A DNA stretch of 64,000 nucleotides from Sandaracinaceae bacterium (GTDB taxonomy: Bacteria > Myxococcota_A > Polyangia > Polyangiales > Houyiibacteriaceae), in contig JACKEI010000002.1 of NCBI GenBank assembly GCA_020633075.1, forward strand, positions 1,488,001 through 1,552,000. The letters run 5' to 3'. Made by a program: the position numbers and the translations under genes. Positions 8,489 to 16,305 of the stretch are shown here, piece after piece. The notes beneath the pieces are model-generated. The model made no database searches. It was not told where the DNA came from and was given only the letters and a program-made list of their open reading frames with translations. Numbering within the stretch: position 1 is the first letter of the stretch; each line of letters begins with the position of its first letter.

Positions 8489-8998
8489 ATGGCGCGAGAT
8501 CCCGCTTCCGTGCGGCGACACCGACTCCCCTGGATCTTGGCGGCCTCGGGGCTGTTCTTGCTTGTCGCGCTCGTCGCGGGAGGTGTGGCTGTCTACGAGC
8601 AGGCGGTGAAGCGGCGCCTGAGCGAGGAGCGTGCAGCGCTGTTGGTCCCGCTGGAGGCGCGCCTGGTCAGCCTGTGCCAGGCCACGGGTCGGTGGCCAAC
8701 GCGGGAAGCGGGGCCGGTGTTGCCGACGGATGCTCGCTTCACCGACGCGCCCGGCTTCACCGCGTTGGGCGATGACCTGAGCGTGCCTCTGCCGCAGCAC
8801 TACGGCGTGCAGCTCAGTCCCGGCTTCCGCGGCTCCGTGCTGCGCATCGAGCTCATCGGCCTGCCCGACACGGTGGCGGAGGACACCTGGCACACGCGGC
8901 GCTGTGTACGCGACTCCGAGGGATGCCACTGCCGCACCCCGCGGGTCGCCTCCGCCGCAACGCTCCGGTCGAGGGGCGCGCCGCCGCAGCGGCCCTGA
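8489..8998 (+). CDS. Hypothetical single-pass membrane protein
   Basis: 169 residues from ATG 8489. Basic N-terminus (ARDPASVRRHR) then a hydrophobic helix at about 14-36, giving an N-in, C-out anchor. The outer part is a compact domain with VSLCQATGRWP, VLPTDARF and paired cysteines near the end (RRCVRDSEGCHC). No lipobox. The frame is open for 48 codons upstream, but the membrane anchor fits ATG 8489 best. It is followed by another small membrane protein after 40 bp. Family not recognised; the layout resembles pseudopilin-like or assembly-accessory proteins only superficially. Confidence 0.6.
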   Translation: MARDPASVRRHRLPWILAASGLFLLVALVAGGVAVYEQAVKRRLSEERAALLVPLEARLVSLCQATGRWPTREAGPVLPTDARFTDAPGFTALGDDLSVPLPQHYGVQLSPGFRGSVLRIELIGLPDTVAEDTWHTRRCVRDSEGCHCRTPRVASAATLRSRGAPPQRP

Positions 8999-9038
8999 TG
9001 CGCGAAGGGGTTGGGACGTCTGGCCGGGCAGTTCCCGG

Positions 9039-9383
9039 ATGGCGACCGCAGGCGGGTACCCGGGCGCGCACGGAATCAATCCCCACGTGGCGCGTTGCCT
9101 CTCCATGCTGGCGTGCTTTTCGCCCCCAGGATGGCTCGTCGCGGCAGTCATGGCCTGGCTCGCGGCGCCCTTCGTGTTCAGCCTGCTCGCGCTGCTGCGA
9201 TGCAGAAGCCGCGCGCTGACGGGGCTCGCGATGGTGCACGGGGCCGTCACGTTCGCGCTGGGCGCCCCGCTGGTCGTGCCGCTTCCGGGCGTCCTCCTGC
9301 CAGGCTTGGTGATGCTCGCCCTCGACGCGTGGGTCGCATTGCGGCGGCGCGCGCCGGACCCCGCGGCGCCTACGGTGTTCTGA
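9039..9383 (+). CDS. Small hypothetical membrane protein
   Basis: 114 residues from ATG 9039. Two strongly hydrophobic segments (GWLVAAVMAWLAAPFVFSLLALL at about 30-52, and the stretch beginning GLAMVHGAVTFAL to about 100) predict two to three membrane helices, with basic residues between them (RCRSRA). The frame is open upstream to 8904, where it overlaps the previous gene, but that part is low-complexity Arg/Pro and likely not translated. A later ATG near 9105 is also possible. Function unknown. Confidence 0.5.
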   Translation: MATAGGYPGAHGINPHVARCLSMLACFSPPGWLVAAVMAWLAAPFVFSLLALLRCRSRALTGLAMVHGAVTFALGAPLVVPLPGVLLPGLVMLALDAWVALRRRAPDPAAPTVF

Positions 9384-9415
9384 GGTCGCGCCGACCTGAG
9401 CCTGCGCCGCTCCCG

Positions 9416-10966
9416 TCAGGGCTTGGGCTCGGAGCTTGCCCCACCTGAGCGCCCGCGCCGACGGCGGCGACGACGCTTGGCTGGTGCGTCTCCCGCGTCA
9501 CTCGTCTTCTGCGGCTCCGTCCCGTTGGCCACGGGCGCGCCGCTCTTTCCGAGAGCACGCTCGACCCCTTGTGTGCGAGAGCGTGGCTCTTGCGCTGCGG
9601 GCCCGCGCGCCCCCGACGCTTGGCCCTTTGGACCACGAGCGCGTGGGTCGCTGCGACCACCTCCGGCGTCTGGCCGCGGCGCCTTGCCCCGCGCGGCTCG
9701 CGCGGCCTGTGCGGCGCGCGCGGCTTCGGCGATCTGCGCGGCCTTCTCGCGCTGCGCGTCGGTCACGGCGGGCTGCGCCGCCAGGAGCGCCTGGGTGTCC
9801 ACGGGGGCACCCCGCCGCCCACCGCCGCTCGGCCTCGCGCCGTTGGTTGGTCGAGCGCTCGGCGCAGGGGGCGCGGGGGGGCGCCCTTGGATCCCGCGCG
9901 CACCGTCCCGCTCGCGCCCACGCCCGTCGGAGCCGGCAGCTCCACGTGGCGGGAAGCCCCCGGCGCCCGGCGCCCCGTCTCGCGCTGGGCGCTGCCCCGG
10001 CGCCGTACCGCGGCTCACCACGACCTCGACCCGCCGGCGAGGCGGCCCGCCCGGGCCACCCGCTGCGGGGCGCTCGCCATCGCCTGGTCGCCGGCTCGAG
10101 CCGAGCTCCTGGTCATTGGTGTCCTCGTCGTCCTGCGCCAGCCCGGCCCGCACCGCGTCGCGGCGCGCGTCGCCAATCTCGCGCAGCAGCCCGCCCACGT
10201 CCGCCTGCTTGGTGTCCGGGCGATAGAGCCCCCGCAGCTTGGTGTCGGGCAGCAGCTCTCCACGCTCGAACAGCGCCCACATCTCCTGCGCGAAGGGCTT
10301 GGGCCGGTAGTCCCGCGAGCAGCGTGAGAGGAAGTTGTGCAGGTTGTCCACGTCACGGATCAGGATGTTGCGGGCGTTTCGGTTGGACGCCGCGTCCATG
10401 GCCTGCGGGAAGTCGATCACCACGGGACCGCGCTCTCCGAGGAGCACGTTGAAGTCCGACAGGTCCCCGTGCACGACGCCGGCGCAGAGCATGCGGATGA
10501 CCTCCTGCATGAGCGCCTCGAACACGAACACCGCCTCGTCCCGGCTCAGGTTCGCGTCGCCCAAGCGTGGCGCGGCGAAGCCCGCTGCGTCGGTGATGAA
10601 CTCCATCACCAGCACCCCGTCCGAGAAGATGTAGGGCTCCGGCACGCGCACGCCGGCCGCGCGCAGCCGGTAGATCATGTCCACTTCCGTGGAGCGCCAG
10701 GCGGCCTCGTCCTGCGAGCGCCCGTGCTTGGTGCGCCGCGCCACGGCCCGCTGGTCGCGCGAGTTGCGCGTGCGCCGCCCCTCGGTGTAGTCGGCGCGGT
10801 GCTTGAACGAGCGGTGCTGCGCGTCCTTGTAGACCTTGGCCACGCGCTCGGTGCCCCCCGCCACCACGAGATACACCTGGGCCTCCTTGCCGCTCATGAG
10901 CGGACGGACGACCTCCTCGATGATGCCGTCGTCCACCAACGGCAACAGGCTGGCAGGGACGTTCAC
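9416..10966 (-). CDS. RIO-family (RIO1-like) atypical protein kinase with Arg/Gly/Pro-rich tail
   Basis: 516 residues from a GTG start. The first 270 residues form a RIO kinase: nucleotide loop MSGKEAQVYLV, phosphate-anchoring Lys in RVAKVYKDA, catalytic loop HGDLSDFNVLL (about residue 165) and metal loop IDFPQA. RIO kinases act in ribosome assembly in archaea and eukaryotes; bacterial roles are poorly known. Residues about 285-516 are disordered, rich in Arg, Gly, Pro and Ala, ending RRRRRRRGRSGG, like nucleic-acid-binding tails. The gene starts only 4 bp after the TetR stop, so it appears to be the last gene of the lipid operon. Confidence 0.9.
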   Translation of the reverse strand: MNVPASLLPLVDDGIIEEVVRPLMSGKEAQVYLVVAGGTERVAKVYKDAQHRSFKHRADYTEGRRTRNSRDQRAVARRTKHGRSQDEAAWRSTEVDMIYRLRAAGVRVPEPYIFSDGVLVMEFITDAAGFAAPRLGDANLSRDEAVFVFEALMQEVIRMLCAGVVHGDLSDFNVLLGERGPVVIDFPQAMDAASNRNARNILIRDVDNLHNFLSRCSRDYRPKPFAQEMWALFERGELLPDTKLRGLYRPDTKQADVGGLLREIGDARRDAVRAGLAQDDEDTNDQELGSSRRPGDGERPAAGGPGGPPRRRVEVVVSRGTAPGQRPARDGAPGAGGFPPRGAAGSDGRGRERDGARGIQGRPPAPPAPSARPTNGARPSGGGRRGAPVDTQALLAAQPAVTDAQREKAAQIAEAARAAQAARAARGKAPRPDAGGGRSDPRARGPKGQASGARGPAAQEPRSRTQGVERALGKSGAPVANGTEPQKTSDAGDAPAKRRRRRRRGRSGGASSEPKP

Positions 10967-10970
10967 GGGC

Positions 10971-11612
10971 TCAGGACTCGGCGTCGCGGCGTAGCAGCCC
11001 GCGCAGATTGAAGTCCAGCACCGACAGCGCCATCCGATCCACGTCGACCTCCTGAACGTCCATCATCACGAGCTGCTCCACGAACTGCTTGATGGTTCCG
11101 AGAATGCACATCGCCGCGACCTCGGTGTCCAGCTCTCGTATCAGGGAGAGGCGCTGGCCCTCGGCGACGGCGTCCCGGATATAATGCAGCAGCTCGGCGT
11201 AGAAAGCACGCAGACGCGCGTCGACCTCCGCGTCCAGGCCGACGGCCTCGCGGATGATGATGGTCGAGAGCATGCGGTTCTGGACCATGGTGCGCAGCAC
11301 CTCGCGCACGGTGCCCGCCAGCTGGGCCACCACGGGCGGCGCGCCCTCCTCGGTGCTGACGCCCACGATGTGCCGGCGCAGCTCCGCCAGGAGGCCGTCC
11401 AGCAGCTCGAGGAAGATGGCGTTCTTGCTCTCGAAGTAGAGATAGAACGTCCCGCGGGCGATGCCGACCTCGTCGATGATGTCGCTGATGTGCGCCCCGT
11501 GATAGCCCTTCTCGCCGAAGACCTTGAGGGCCCCTTCGAGGATGGCCTGGCGGCGGTGCTGACGCTTGCGTGTGGCACGGACGGTGCGGCCATCGACGCT
11601 CTCTTCAGCCAT
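10971..11612 (-). CDS. TetR/AcrR-family transcriptional regulator
   Basis: 213 residues. The N-terminal helix-turn-helix is typical: RQAILEGALKVFGEKGYHG, then ISDIIDEVGIARGTFYLYF (about residues 20-60). The C-terminal helical domain (about 75-200) would bind an effector, probably an acyl-CoA or related lipid given the operon; this is inference. Its start overlaps the end of the acyltransferase gene by 8 bp, so it is translated from the operon message. The inverted repeat at 21626-21645, just before the first operon gene, is a plausible operator, which would make the system autoregulated. Confidence 0.92.
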   Translation of the reverse strand: MAEESVDGRTVRATRKRQHRRQAILEGALKVFGEKGYHGAHISDIIDEVGIARGTFYLYFESKNAIFLELLDGLLAELRRHIVGVSTEEGAPPVVAQLAGTVREVLRTMVQNRMLSTIIIREAVGLDAEVDARLRAFYAELLHYIRDAVAEGQRLSLIRELDTEVAAMCILGTIKQFVEQLVMMDVQEVDVDRMALSVLDFNLRGLLRRDAES

Positions 11613-12450
11613 GACGGGCTCCCTTCTGGTCCAAGTAGGCGTCCACGTGCTTCGTGATGGCGGCGCGGGTCTCGGCCGCGATCGCCGCGACCTCGTCGGG
11701 TCCCCGTCCCGCCACCAGGACGGGCTTCTCCACGTGCACGGTGACCTCCTGGCCGGGGCGAATGACCAGCGAGCCCTTGCGCATGAGGTCGTACATGCCC
11801 GTCACGGCCACGGGCACGATCGGCACCCCCAGGCGCTGCGCCATGACGAAGACCCCGCGACGAAACTGCCCCACGCGCCCGTTGAGCGTGCGGGTCCCTT
11901 CCGGGAAGGCGAGGATGCTGCGCCCCGCCTCGAGCTCGGCCTTCATGCCCTCGAAGATGGCCTCCGTGCGGGCCGTCTTGTTGGCCGGCACCGGGACCGT
12001 GCCGCGCGCCTTCATGAACCACCCGTAGATCGGGTACTTGAAGTGCGACTCGAGCTCCACGCCCTGCTTGAAGTGCGCGGTGCTGTTGTACATCGACAGG
12101 TGGTCGAAGTGGTTGATGTGGTTCTGGCAGAAGATGTACTGCTGGTTCGGGTCCACGTCGGGGTGCACCTCGGCGCGCCACTTCACGAACAACAGGTCCA
12201 GCTGCGTGCGGATGTACCAGCGCGTGGCGGCGTCCACGCGGTGCGAGCCCAACGTCTTGTAGGCCGCCGTGAAGCCCAGCATGGCGGGCACCATGTAGCT
12301 CAGGCCCAGGCCCCACGTGGCCACGCTGGTGGCGCGCTCCAGCAGGTTGGCTGGCTCGCCCCGCCGGTCACCCGGCAGCCCCTCCCGCGTGGCGGCGTCC
12401 GGCTCCCCCAAGAGGGCCACCTCGGTCTCCTGCTCGCGCGGCGCGTTCAT
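11605..12450 (-). CDS. 1-acylglycerol-3-phosphate acyltransferase (PlsC family)
   Basis: 281 residues. The family transfers an acyl chain from acyl-CoA or acyl-ACP to a hydroxyl of a glycerolipid. The catalytic HX4D box is in NHINHFDHLS (about residue 105) and the glycerophosphate-binding box in FPEGTRTLNG (about 185). A hydrophobic segment near residues 45-65 (GLSYMVPAMLGFTAA) could associate with the inner membrane. The start has a strong ribosome site (GGAGGTG, 6 nt spacing) and overlaps the upstream kinase gene by 4 bp (ATGA). As a second PlsC-type enzyme in a dedicated operon, it probably acylates a special lipid; inference. Confidence 0.93.
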   Translation of the reverse strand: MNAPREQETEVALLGEPDAATREGLPGDRRGEPANLLERATSVATWGLGLSYMVPAMLGFTAAYKTLGSHRVDAATRWYIRTQLDLLFVKWRAEVHPDVDPNQQYIFCQNHINHFDHLSMYNSTAHFKQGVELESHFKYPIYGWFMKARGTVPVPANKTARTEAIFEGMKAELEAGRSILAFPEGTRTLNGRVGQFRRGVFVMAQRLGVPIVPVAVTGMYDLMRKGSLVIRPGQEVTVHVEKPVLVAGRGPDEVAAIAAETRAAITKHVDAYLDQKGARHG

Positions 12451-13376
12451 GCCAGCACCTCCAGCGCCTGCGGCAGCACGTGCAGAGTGCTCAGCTCGAG
12501 CTCGAGTTGCTCGCCGTCCACCAGCACGTCCAGCTTGCCCGTGCCCTCGAAGCGCACGGCAGCGGCCAGCGCCTGCTCCACGGCCGGGTGCTCCACGAAG
12601 GTGCCCGTGAAGATCTTGGGGAAGGTGGTGATGAGGTCCAGACGCGACAGGCGGTTGACGCGCACGATGTCGAGCAAGCCGTCCGAGAGGTCCGCCGCAG
12701 GCGCCATCATCATGGCGCCCCCCGTGTACTTGCTGTTGGAGAAGGACACGAAGGTGTTCTCCCGCTCCTCGAGAGCCGCGGCGTCGAGCTCTTCCTCTGC
12801 GGCCCCGAGCGCGTAGCGGTAGCGCGCGCGCAGGTAGCGCAGGTCGGCCGTGCACGCGACGACGGCGGCCACGTAGCCGGCCGGCCCCAGCCCCTTGAAG
12901 TGCTTGTTGGTCAGCGCACCCGCGCGCGGCACGAAGCCGAGCCCGAGCGTGTTGATGTAGTGCAGCGTGCCCTCGCTGTGGGTCACCCGCACCACGTCCA
13001 CCGGCTTGGTGCGGCCCCGCATGATGGCGTCGAAGGCGGCGTCCTCGTTGGTGATGCCGAAGTCGCGCAGGAACGAATTGCCGGTGCCGAGCGGCAACAT
13101 GCCCATCTGCACGCGCTCCCCCTCCGCGTGCGCGCGCGGGAAGAGCCCGTTCACGATCTCGTAGCTGGTGCCGTCTCCGCCGATGGAGATGAAGCGCCGG
13201 TGACCGGCGTCGTAGGCGTCCTCGGCCAGCTCGGTCGCGTGCCCGCGCCCCTCGGTCAGGTGTACGTCGACCTCCAGGCCGCCCGCGCGCAGGCGCCGCG
13301 TGGCTTGGTCCGCTCGGGCGCGACACCGGCCCCCGCCGGCCGCGCCATTCACAATCGCAAAGAATGGTTTCGTCAT
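12447..13376 (-). CDS. Diacylglycerol/sphingosine kinase-family lipid kinase
   Basis: 309 residues. Members phosphorylate diacylglycerol, sphingoid bases or related lipid alcohols with ATP (DAGK_cat fold, YegS/BmrU-like). Visible motifs are FAIVNGAAGGG at the N-terminus, SIGGDGTSYEIVNGL (about 68-82) with the nucleotide-binding GGDGT, and LPLGTGNSFLRDFG (about 95-108). The C-terminal beta domain includes LDVLVDGEQL. Its start overlaps the ligase stop and its stop overlaps the acyltransferase start (4 bp each), implying coupled translation. The exact lipid acceptor is not readable; with the neighbouring reductases and acyltransferase a fatty-alcohol or glycerolipid substrate is plausible. Confidence 0.9.
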   Translation of the reverse strand: MTKPFFAIVNGAAGGGRCRARADQATRRLRAGGLEVDVHLTEGRGHATELAEDAYDAGHRRFISIGGDGTSYEIVNGLFPRAHAEGERVQMGMLPLGTGNSFLRDFGITNEDAAFDAIMRGRTKPVDVVRVTHSEGTLHYINTLGLGFVPRAGALTNKHFKGLGPAGYVAAVVACTADLRYLRARYRYALGAAEEELDAAALEERENTFVSFSNSKYTGGAMMMAPAADLSDGLLDIVRVNRLSRLDLITTFPKIFTGTFVEHPAVEQALAAAVRFEGTGKLDVLVDGEQLELELSTLHVLPQALEVLA

Positions 13377-15094
13377 GCTCCCACCGGTAAGATCGCCCCC
13401 CGAGGCGACTGCAAACGAAGCGCGTCGGCCAGGGCCGCTCGCTTGATCTTCATGGACGCCGTGCGCGGAAACTCGTCCGCGTAGGGCAGAACGCCCGACA
13501 CCCGCTTGTAGTCCGGCAGCTTGCCGTTGCGCACGCGGATGGCCTCCAGCAGCGCGTTGCGTGCCGCGTCGTCCTCGGTGACCTGCGGCGCGCGCACCAC
13601 CACCACCAGGCCCTCTTCGGTGAGCGTCACGCCGGGCCACACGTAGCCCGTCGCGAACACCGCCAGCTCGTCGCAGGGAACGCTCGTGAACGCTCCCTCG
13701 ATGTCCTCGGGGTACACGTTCTTGCCGCCCGCCGTGACGATCATGTTCTTGCTGCGCCCGCGCAGGTGCAGCTGTCCAGACGGGTCCAGGAAGCCGAGGT
13801 CCCCGGTGCGCAGCCAGCCGTCTACGATGGTCTCCTCGGTCAGCTCTGGCTCGTCCAGGTAGCCCAGCATCACCGTCCGGCTGCGGGCCCACACCTCGCC
13901 CACCTGCGTGTGCGGGTCGGCGTTGCGGATCTGGAGCTCCACGCCGTCTAGGGGCCGCCCCACCGAGTCCGCGCGAAAGGGCGCGAGGTCGTTGACCGTC
14001 AGCACCGTGCCGGCCTCGGTCAGCCCGTAGCCGATGACCACGGGGATGCCCAGGTCGTAGAAGAACTGCGCGCGCGCCGCGTCCACGAAGGCGCCGCCGC
14101 AGAAGAGCATCTCGAGCTTGCCGCCGAACGCCTCGTGCACGGGGCGCAGCAGGCGGCGGCTCAGCCCCGGCCGCGGCGCGCGCAAGGTGAGCGCGGCGTT
14201 GGCCTGCCGCAGGGCCTCGAACACGTGCTCGCCCACGCTGCCGCGCTCCTCCACCTGCTCGCGCACCCGCTTCTCGAAGGCCTCCAGCAGGAGGGGCACC
14301 ACGGCCATGTGCGTGATGCCGTAGCGCTCCATGCTGTGGTTGATGAACTCCGGGCGCAGCGAGCGCTGGTGCACCACCGTGGCGCCGCTCGCGAGCGGCC
14401 CGATGAAGCCCGACATGAAGTCGATGGCGTGGTTGGTCGGCAGGATGGAGAAGTAGCGGTGCCCGGTGCGCAGCGGGTACAGCAGGCCCAGCGTGCGGTA
14501 CTGCTCGAGGTAGTTGTCGTGGCTGAGCATGCAGCCCTTGGGCACGCCGCCGGTCCCGGAGGAGTACACCAGCGTGGCCTGGTCGCTGCGCTTGCGCGGC
14601 ACGTAGGTCGCCCGCGGCCCCTTCCCCAGCAGCACGTCTTCGTAGCGCGTCGCTGCACCCACGGGCTTCCCACTGGGCGCTTCACAGACCAACACGTGGG
14701 GCGCGGGCAGGGCGCTCACGTCGTAGCGCATGAACACCGGCCACTCCGTCACCAGGCACTCCGGCCGGCAGTGCGCCAGCTGGGCCAGCTGCTCCTCGGG
14801 CGTGAGCTTGTAGTCGATGGGGACGATCACCGCGCCACGCGAGAAGGCCGCGCAGGCGCTCACAATCCACTTGGACTGGTTGCTCATGCAGATGGCGACG
14901 CGCGCCCCGGCACCCACCCCGGCGTCCTCGAGATAACGCGCCACGCGGTCCGCCTCGCGCATGAGCTCGAGGTACGTCAGGCGACGCGCCTCCTGCTTGC
15001 GGTTGGCCTCGATCAGGGCGACCTCGGACTTGTACTGCACGAGCGCGTCGCGCAGCAGCTCACCAAGGCTCTCGTAGCGTTCGGGCGGGATCAT
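13373..15094 (-). CDS. AMP-dependent acyl-CoA/acyl-ACP ligase
   Basis: 573 residues, full-length ANL-superfamily enzyme. It activates a carboxylic acid as acyl-AMP and passes it to a thiol. The P-loop is LVYSSGTGGVPKGCML (about 180), then YGLTEAG (about 350), the hinge region LRTGDLGFLD (about 445), and the C-terminal catalytic lysine in RTASMKIKRAAL (about 555), where the usual Gly before Lys is Met. It lies 27 bp after the acyl carrier protein gene and may load that carrier, as FadD-AMP-ligase-like enzymes do; CoA as acceptor is equally possible. Cytoplasmic. Fourth from last gene in the operon's metabolic part. Confidence 0.93.
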   Translation of the reverse strand: MIPPERYESLGELLRDALVQYKSEVALIEANRKQEARRLTYLELMREADRVARYLEDAGVGAGARVAICMSNQSKWIVSACAAFSRGAVIVPIDYKLTPEEQLAQLAHCRPECLVTEWPVFMRYDVSALPAPHVLVCEAPSGKPVGAATRYEDVLLGKGPRATYVPRKRSDQATLVYSSGTGGVPKGCMLSHDNYLEQYRTLGLLYPLRTGHRYFSILPTNHAIDFMSGFIGPLASGATVVHQRSLRPEFINHSMERYGITHMAVVPLLLEAFEKRVREQVEERGSVGEHVFEALRQANAALTLRAPRPGLSRRLLRPVHEAFGGKLEMLFCGGAFVDAARAQFFYDLGIPVVIGYGLTEAGTVLTVNDLAPFRADSVGRPLDGVELQIRNADPHTQVGEVWARSRTVMLGYLDEPELTEETIVDGWLRTGDLGFLDPSGQLHLRGRSKNMIVTAGGKNVYPEDIEGAFTSVPCDELAVFATGYVWPGVTLTEEGLVVVVRAPQVTEDDAARNALLEAIRVRNGKLPDYKRVSGVLPYADEFPRTASMKIKRAALADALRLQSPRGAILPVGA

Positions 15095-15121
15095 CGGGGG
15101 TTCGTTGTGTCTCTGTGACGC

Positions 15122-15364
15122 TCAGATGCGGTCGGCGATGAGCGCGGCCAGCGCGCCGAAGGTGCGGACGTCCTGGACCTCGTAGTCCGGGATCTCGATG
15201 CCCCACTCCTCTTCCACCTCGGTCAGCAGCTCCATCGCCTGGTAGCTGTTGATGTCCAGGCGGTCGAAGAAGTCGTCGTCGGGGCCGAGGCCCGCCGTGT
15301 CGCGCTCGAAGCGCTTCGCGGCGAGGGTCAGGAGCTTGCTGAGGATCGGGTCGTTCTGGGCCAT
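15122..15364 (-). CDS. Acyl carrier protein
   Basis: 80 residues from ATG 15364 (an in-frame GTG at 15373 would add three). Short acidic four-helix protein with the phosphopantetheine attachment serine in LDINSYQAMELL, where the common Asp before Ser is Asn. Helix II continues as TEVEEEWGIEIPDYEVQ, typical of ACPs of fatty acid and polyketide type. It begins 11 bp after the crotonase stop and precedes the acyl-AMP ligase, so a dedicated carrier for the pathway is likely. It needs a phosphopantetheinyl transferase, none of which is seen in the window. Confidence 0.9.
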   Translation of the reverse strand: MAQNDPILSKLLTLAAKRFERDTAGLGPDDDFFDRLDINSYQAMELLTEVEEEWGIEIPDYEVQDVRTFGALAALIADRI

Positions 15365-15375
15365 CGGGTGCACGT

Positions 15376-16305
15376 TCAGGGGAGGTAGGAGTGGGGGTCG
15401 TCGCTCTCGACGAACTTCTTGAGGGCCGCCTCGACGACGGGCGAGCCCATCAGCTCGATGAAGAGGTCCTTCTCGCGCCGCAGCTCGTCGCGCGGGATGG
15501 GCTTGGCGAAGGACTTGGCCGCGGCCGTGGTGGCGCGGTCGAACTTGGCGGCCTGCTCGCCCACGCGACGCGCGACCTCGAGGCCACGCCCGCGCGGCAC
15601 CACCTGGGACACCAGGCCCACGCTGCCGGCCTTGGTGGAGTTGATGCTGCGTCCCGTGAGCAGCAGGTCGCGCACCACGGCGTTGCCGAGGTCCCGCCGC
15701 AGGCGCGGGATCCCACCGAAGCCCGGCACCAGTCCAAGGCGTAGCTCGGGGAAAGCAAAGCGCGCGCTCTTCTCGGCGATGATCTCGTCGCAGGTCAGCG
15801 CCAGCTCGAAGCCGCCCCCGAAGCAGAAGCCGTGCACCACCGCGATGGTCGTGATGGGCGCCGTGTCGAAGGTGTCGAAGACCGCGTGGATACGGTCCAG
15901 GAAGTCGCGCACCTCGAAGGCCATCTGCCAGCGCGACATGCCCTGGCCGCGGCGATCCACCATGCCGCTGTACAGCTCGCGCAGGTCCGCCCCGGCCGAG
16001 AAGCCGCGCTCCGCCGTGCTGTAGAAGAGCAGCGCGCGCGCCCCCCCGGCGCCAGCGCGCACGTAGTCGGCCAGCTCCTCCAGCTCGCGCAGCATCACGC
16101 TGCCGATCTCGTTGCAGGGCTCGCGGTGCAGGACCACCTCGAGGGTCTGCCCCTCGAGGGACCAGCCGATGGCGTCGCCGTGGAAGGTGGGTGGGATGTC
16201 CGTGCGCGCGCGGAACTTCTGGGCGGCGAGCGACGCCTGTCGGCCGAGGCGCGAGAGGGCTACGCGCGCGGGCCAGGGCAGCAACGAGCTGTGTGGGGCG
16301 AACAT
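15376..16305 (-). CDS. Enoyl-CoA hydratase/isomerase (crotonase family)
   Basis: 309 residues, about 50 longer than a minimal crotonase owing to an N-terminal extension of around 45 residues (MFAPHSSLLPW...). Both catalytic glutamates of the hydratases are kept: one in GGGFELALTC and one in FAFPELRLGLVPGFGG. The oxyanion region is FSAGADLREL. Hydration or dehydration of an enoyl thioester is the expected reaction. Its ATG overlaps the stop of the preceding gene by one base (TGATG) and follows GGAG with 9 nt spacing. In this operon it could act on carrier- or CoA-bound chains; the direction is not determined by sequence. Confidence 0.92.
   Translation of the reverse strand: MFAPHSSLLPWPARVALSRLGRQASLAAQKFRARTDIPPTFHGDAIGWSLEGQTLEVVLHREPCNEIGSVMLRELEELADYVRAGAGGARALLFYSTAERGFSAGADLRELYSGMVDRRGQGMSRWQMAFEVRDFLDRIHAVFDTFDTAPITTIAVVHGFCFGGGFELALTCDEIIAEKSARFAFPELRLGLVPGFGGIPRLRRDLGNAVVRDLLLTGRSINSTKAGSVGLVSQVVPRGRGLEVARRVGEQAAKFDRATTAAAKSFAKPIPRDELRREKDLFIELMGSPVVEAALKKFVESDDPHSYLP

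Noticed and set aside
11605..13326. One 573-residue frame joining the lipid kinase and PlsC regions
   Set aside because: Only the second half from 12450 encodes PlsC; the first half is out of frame with the DAGK motifs (GGDGT is in the other frame), so there are two genes with an ATGA overlap, not a fusion.
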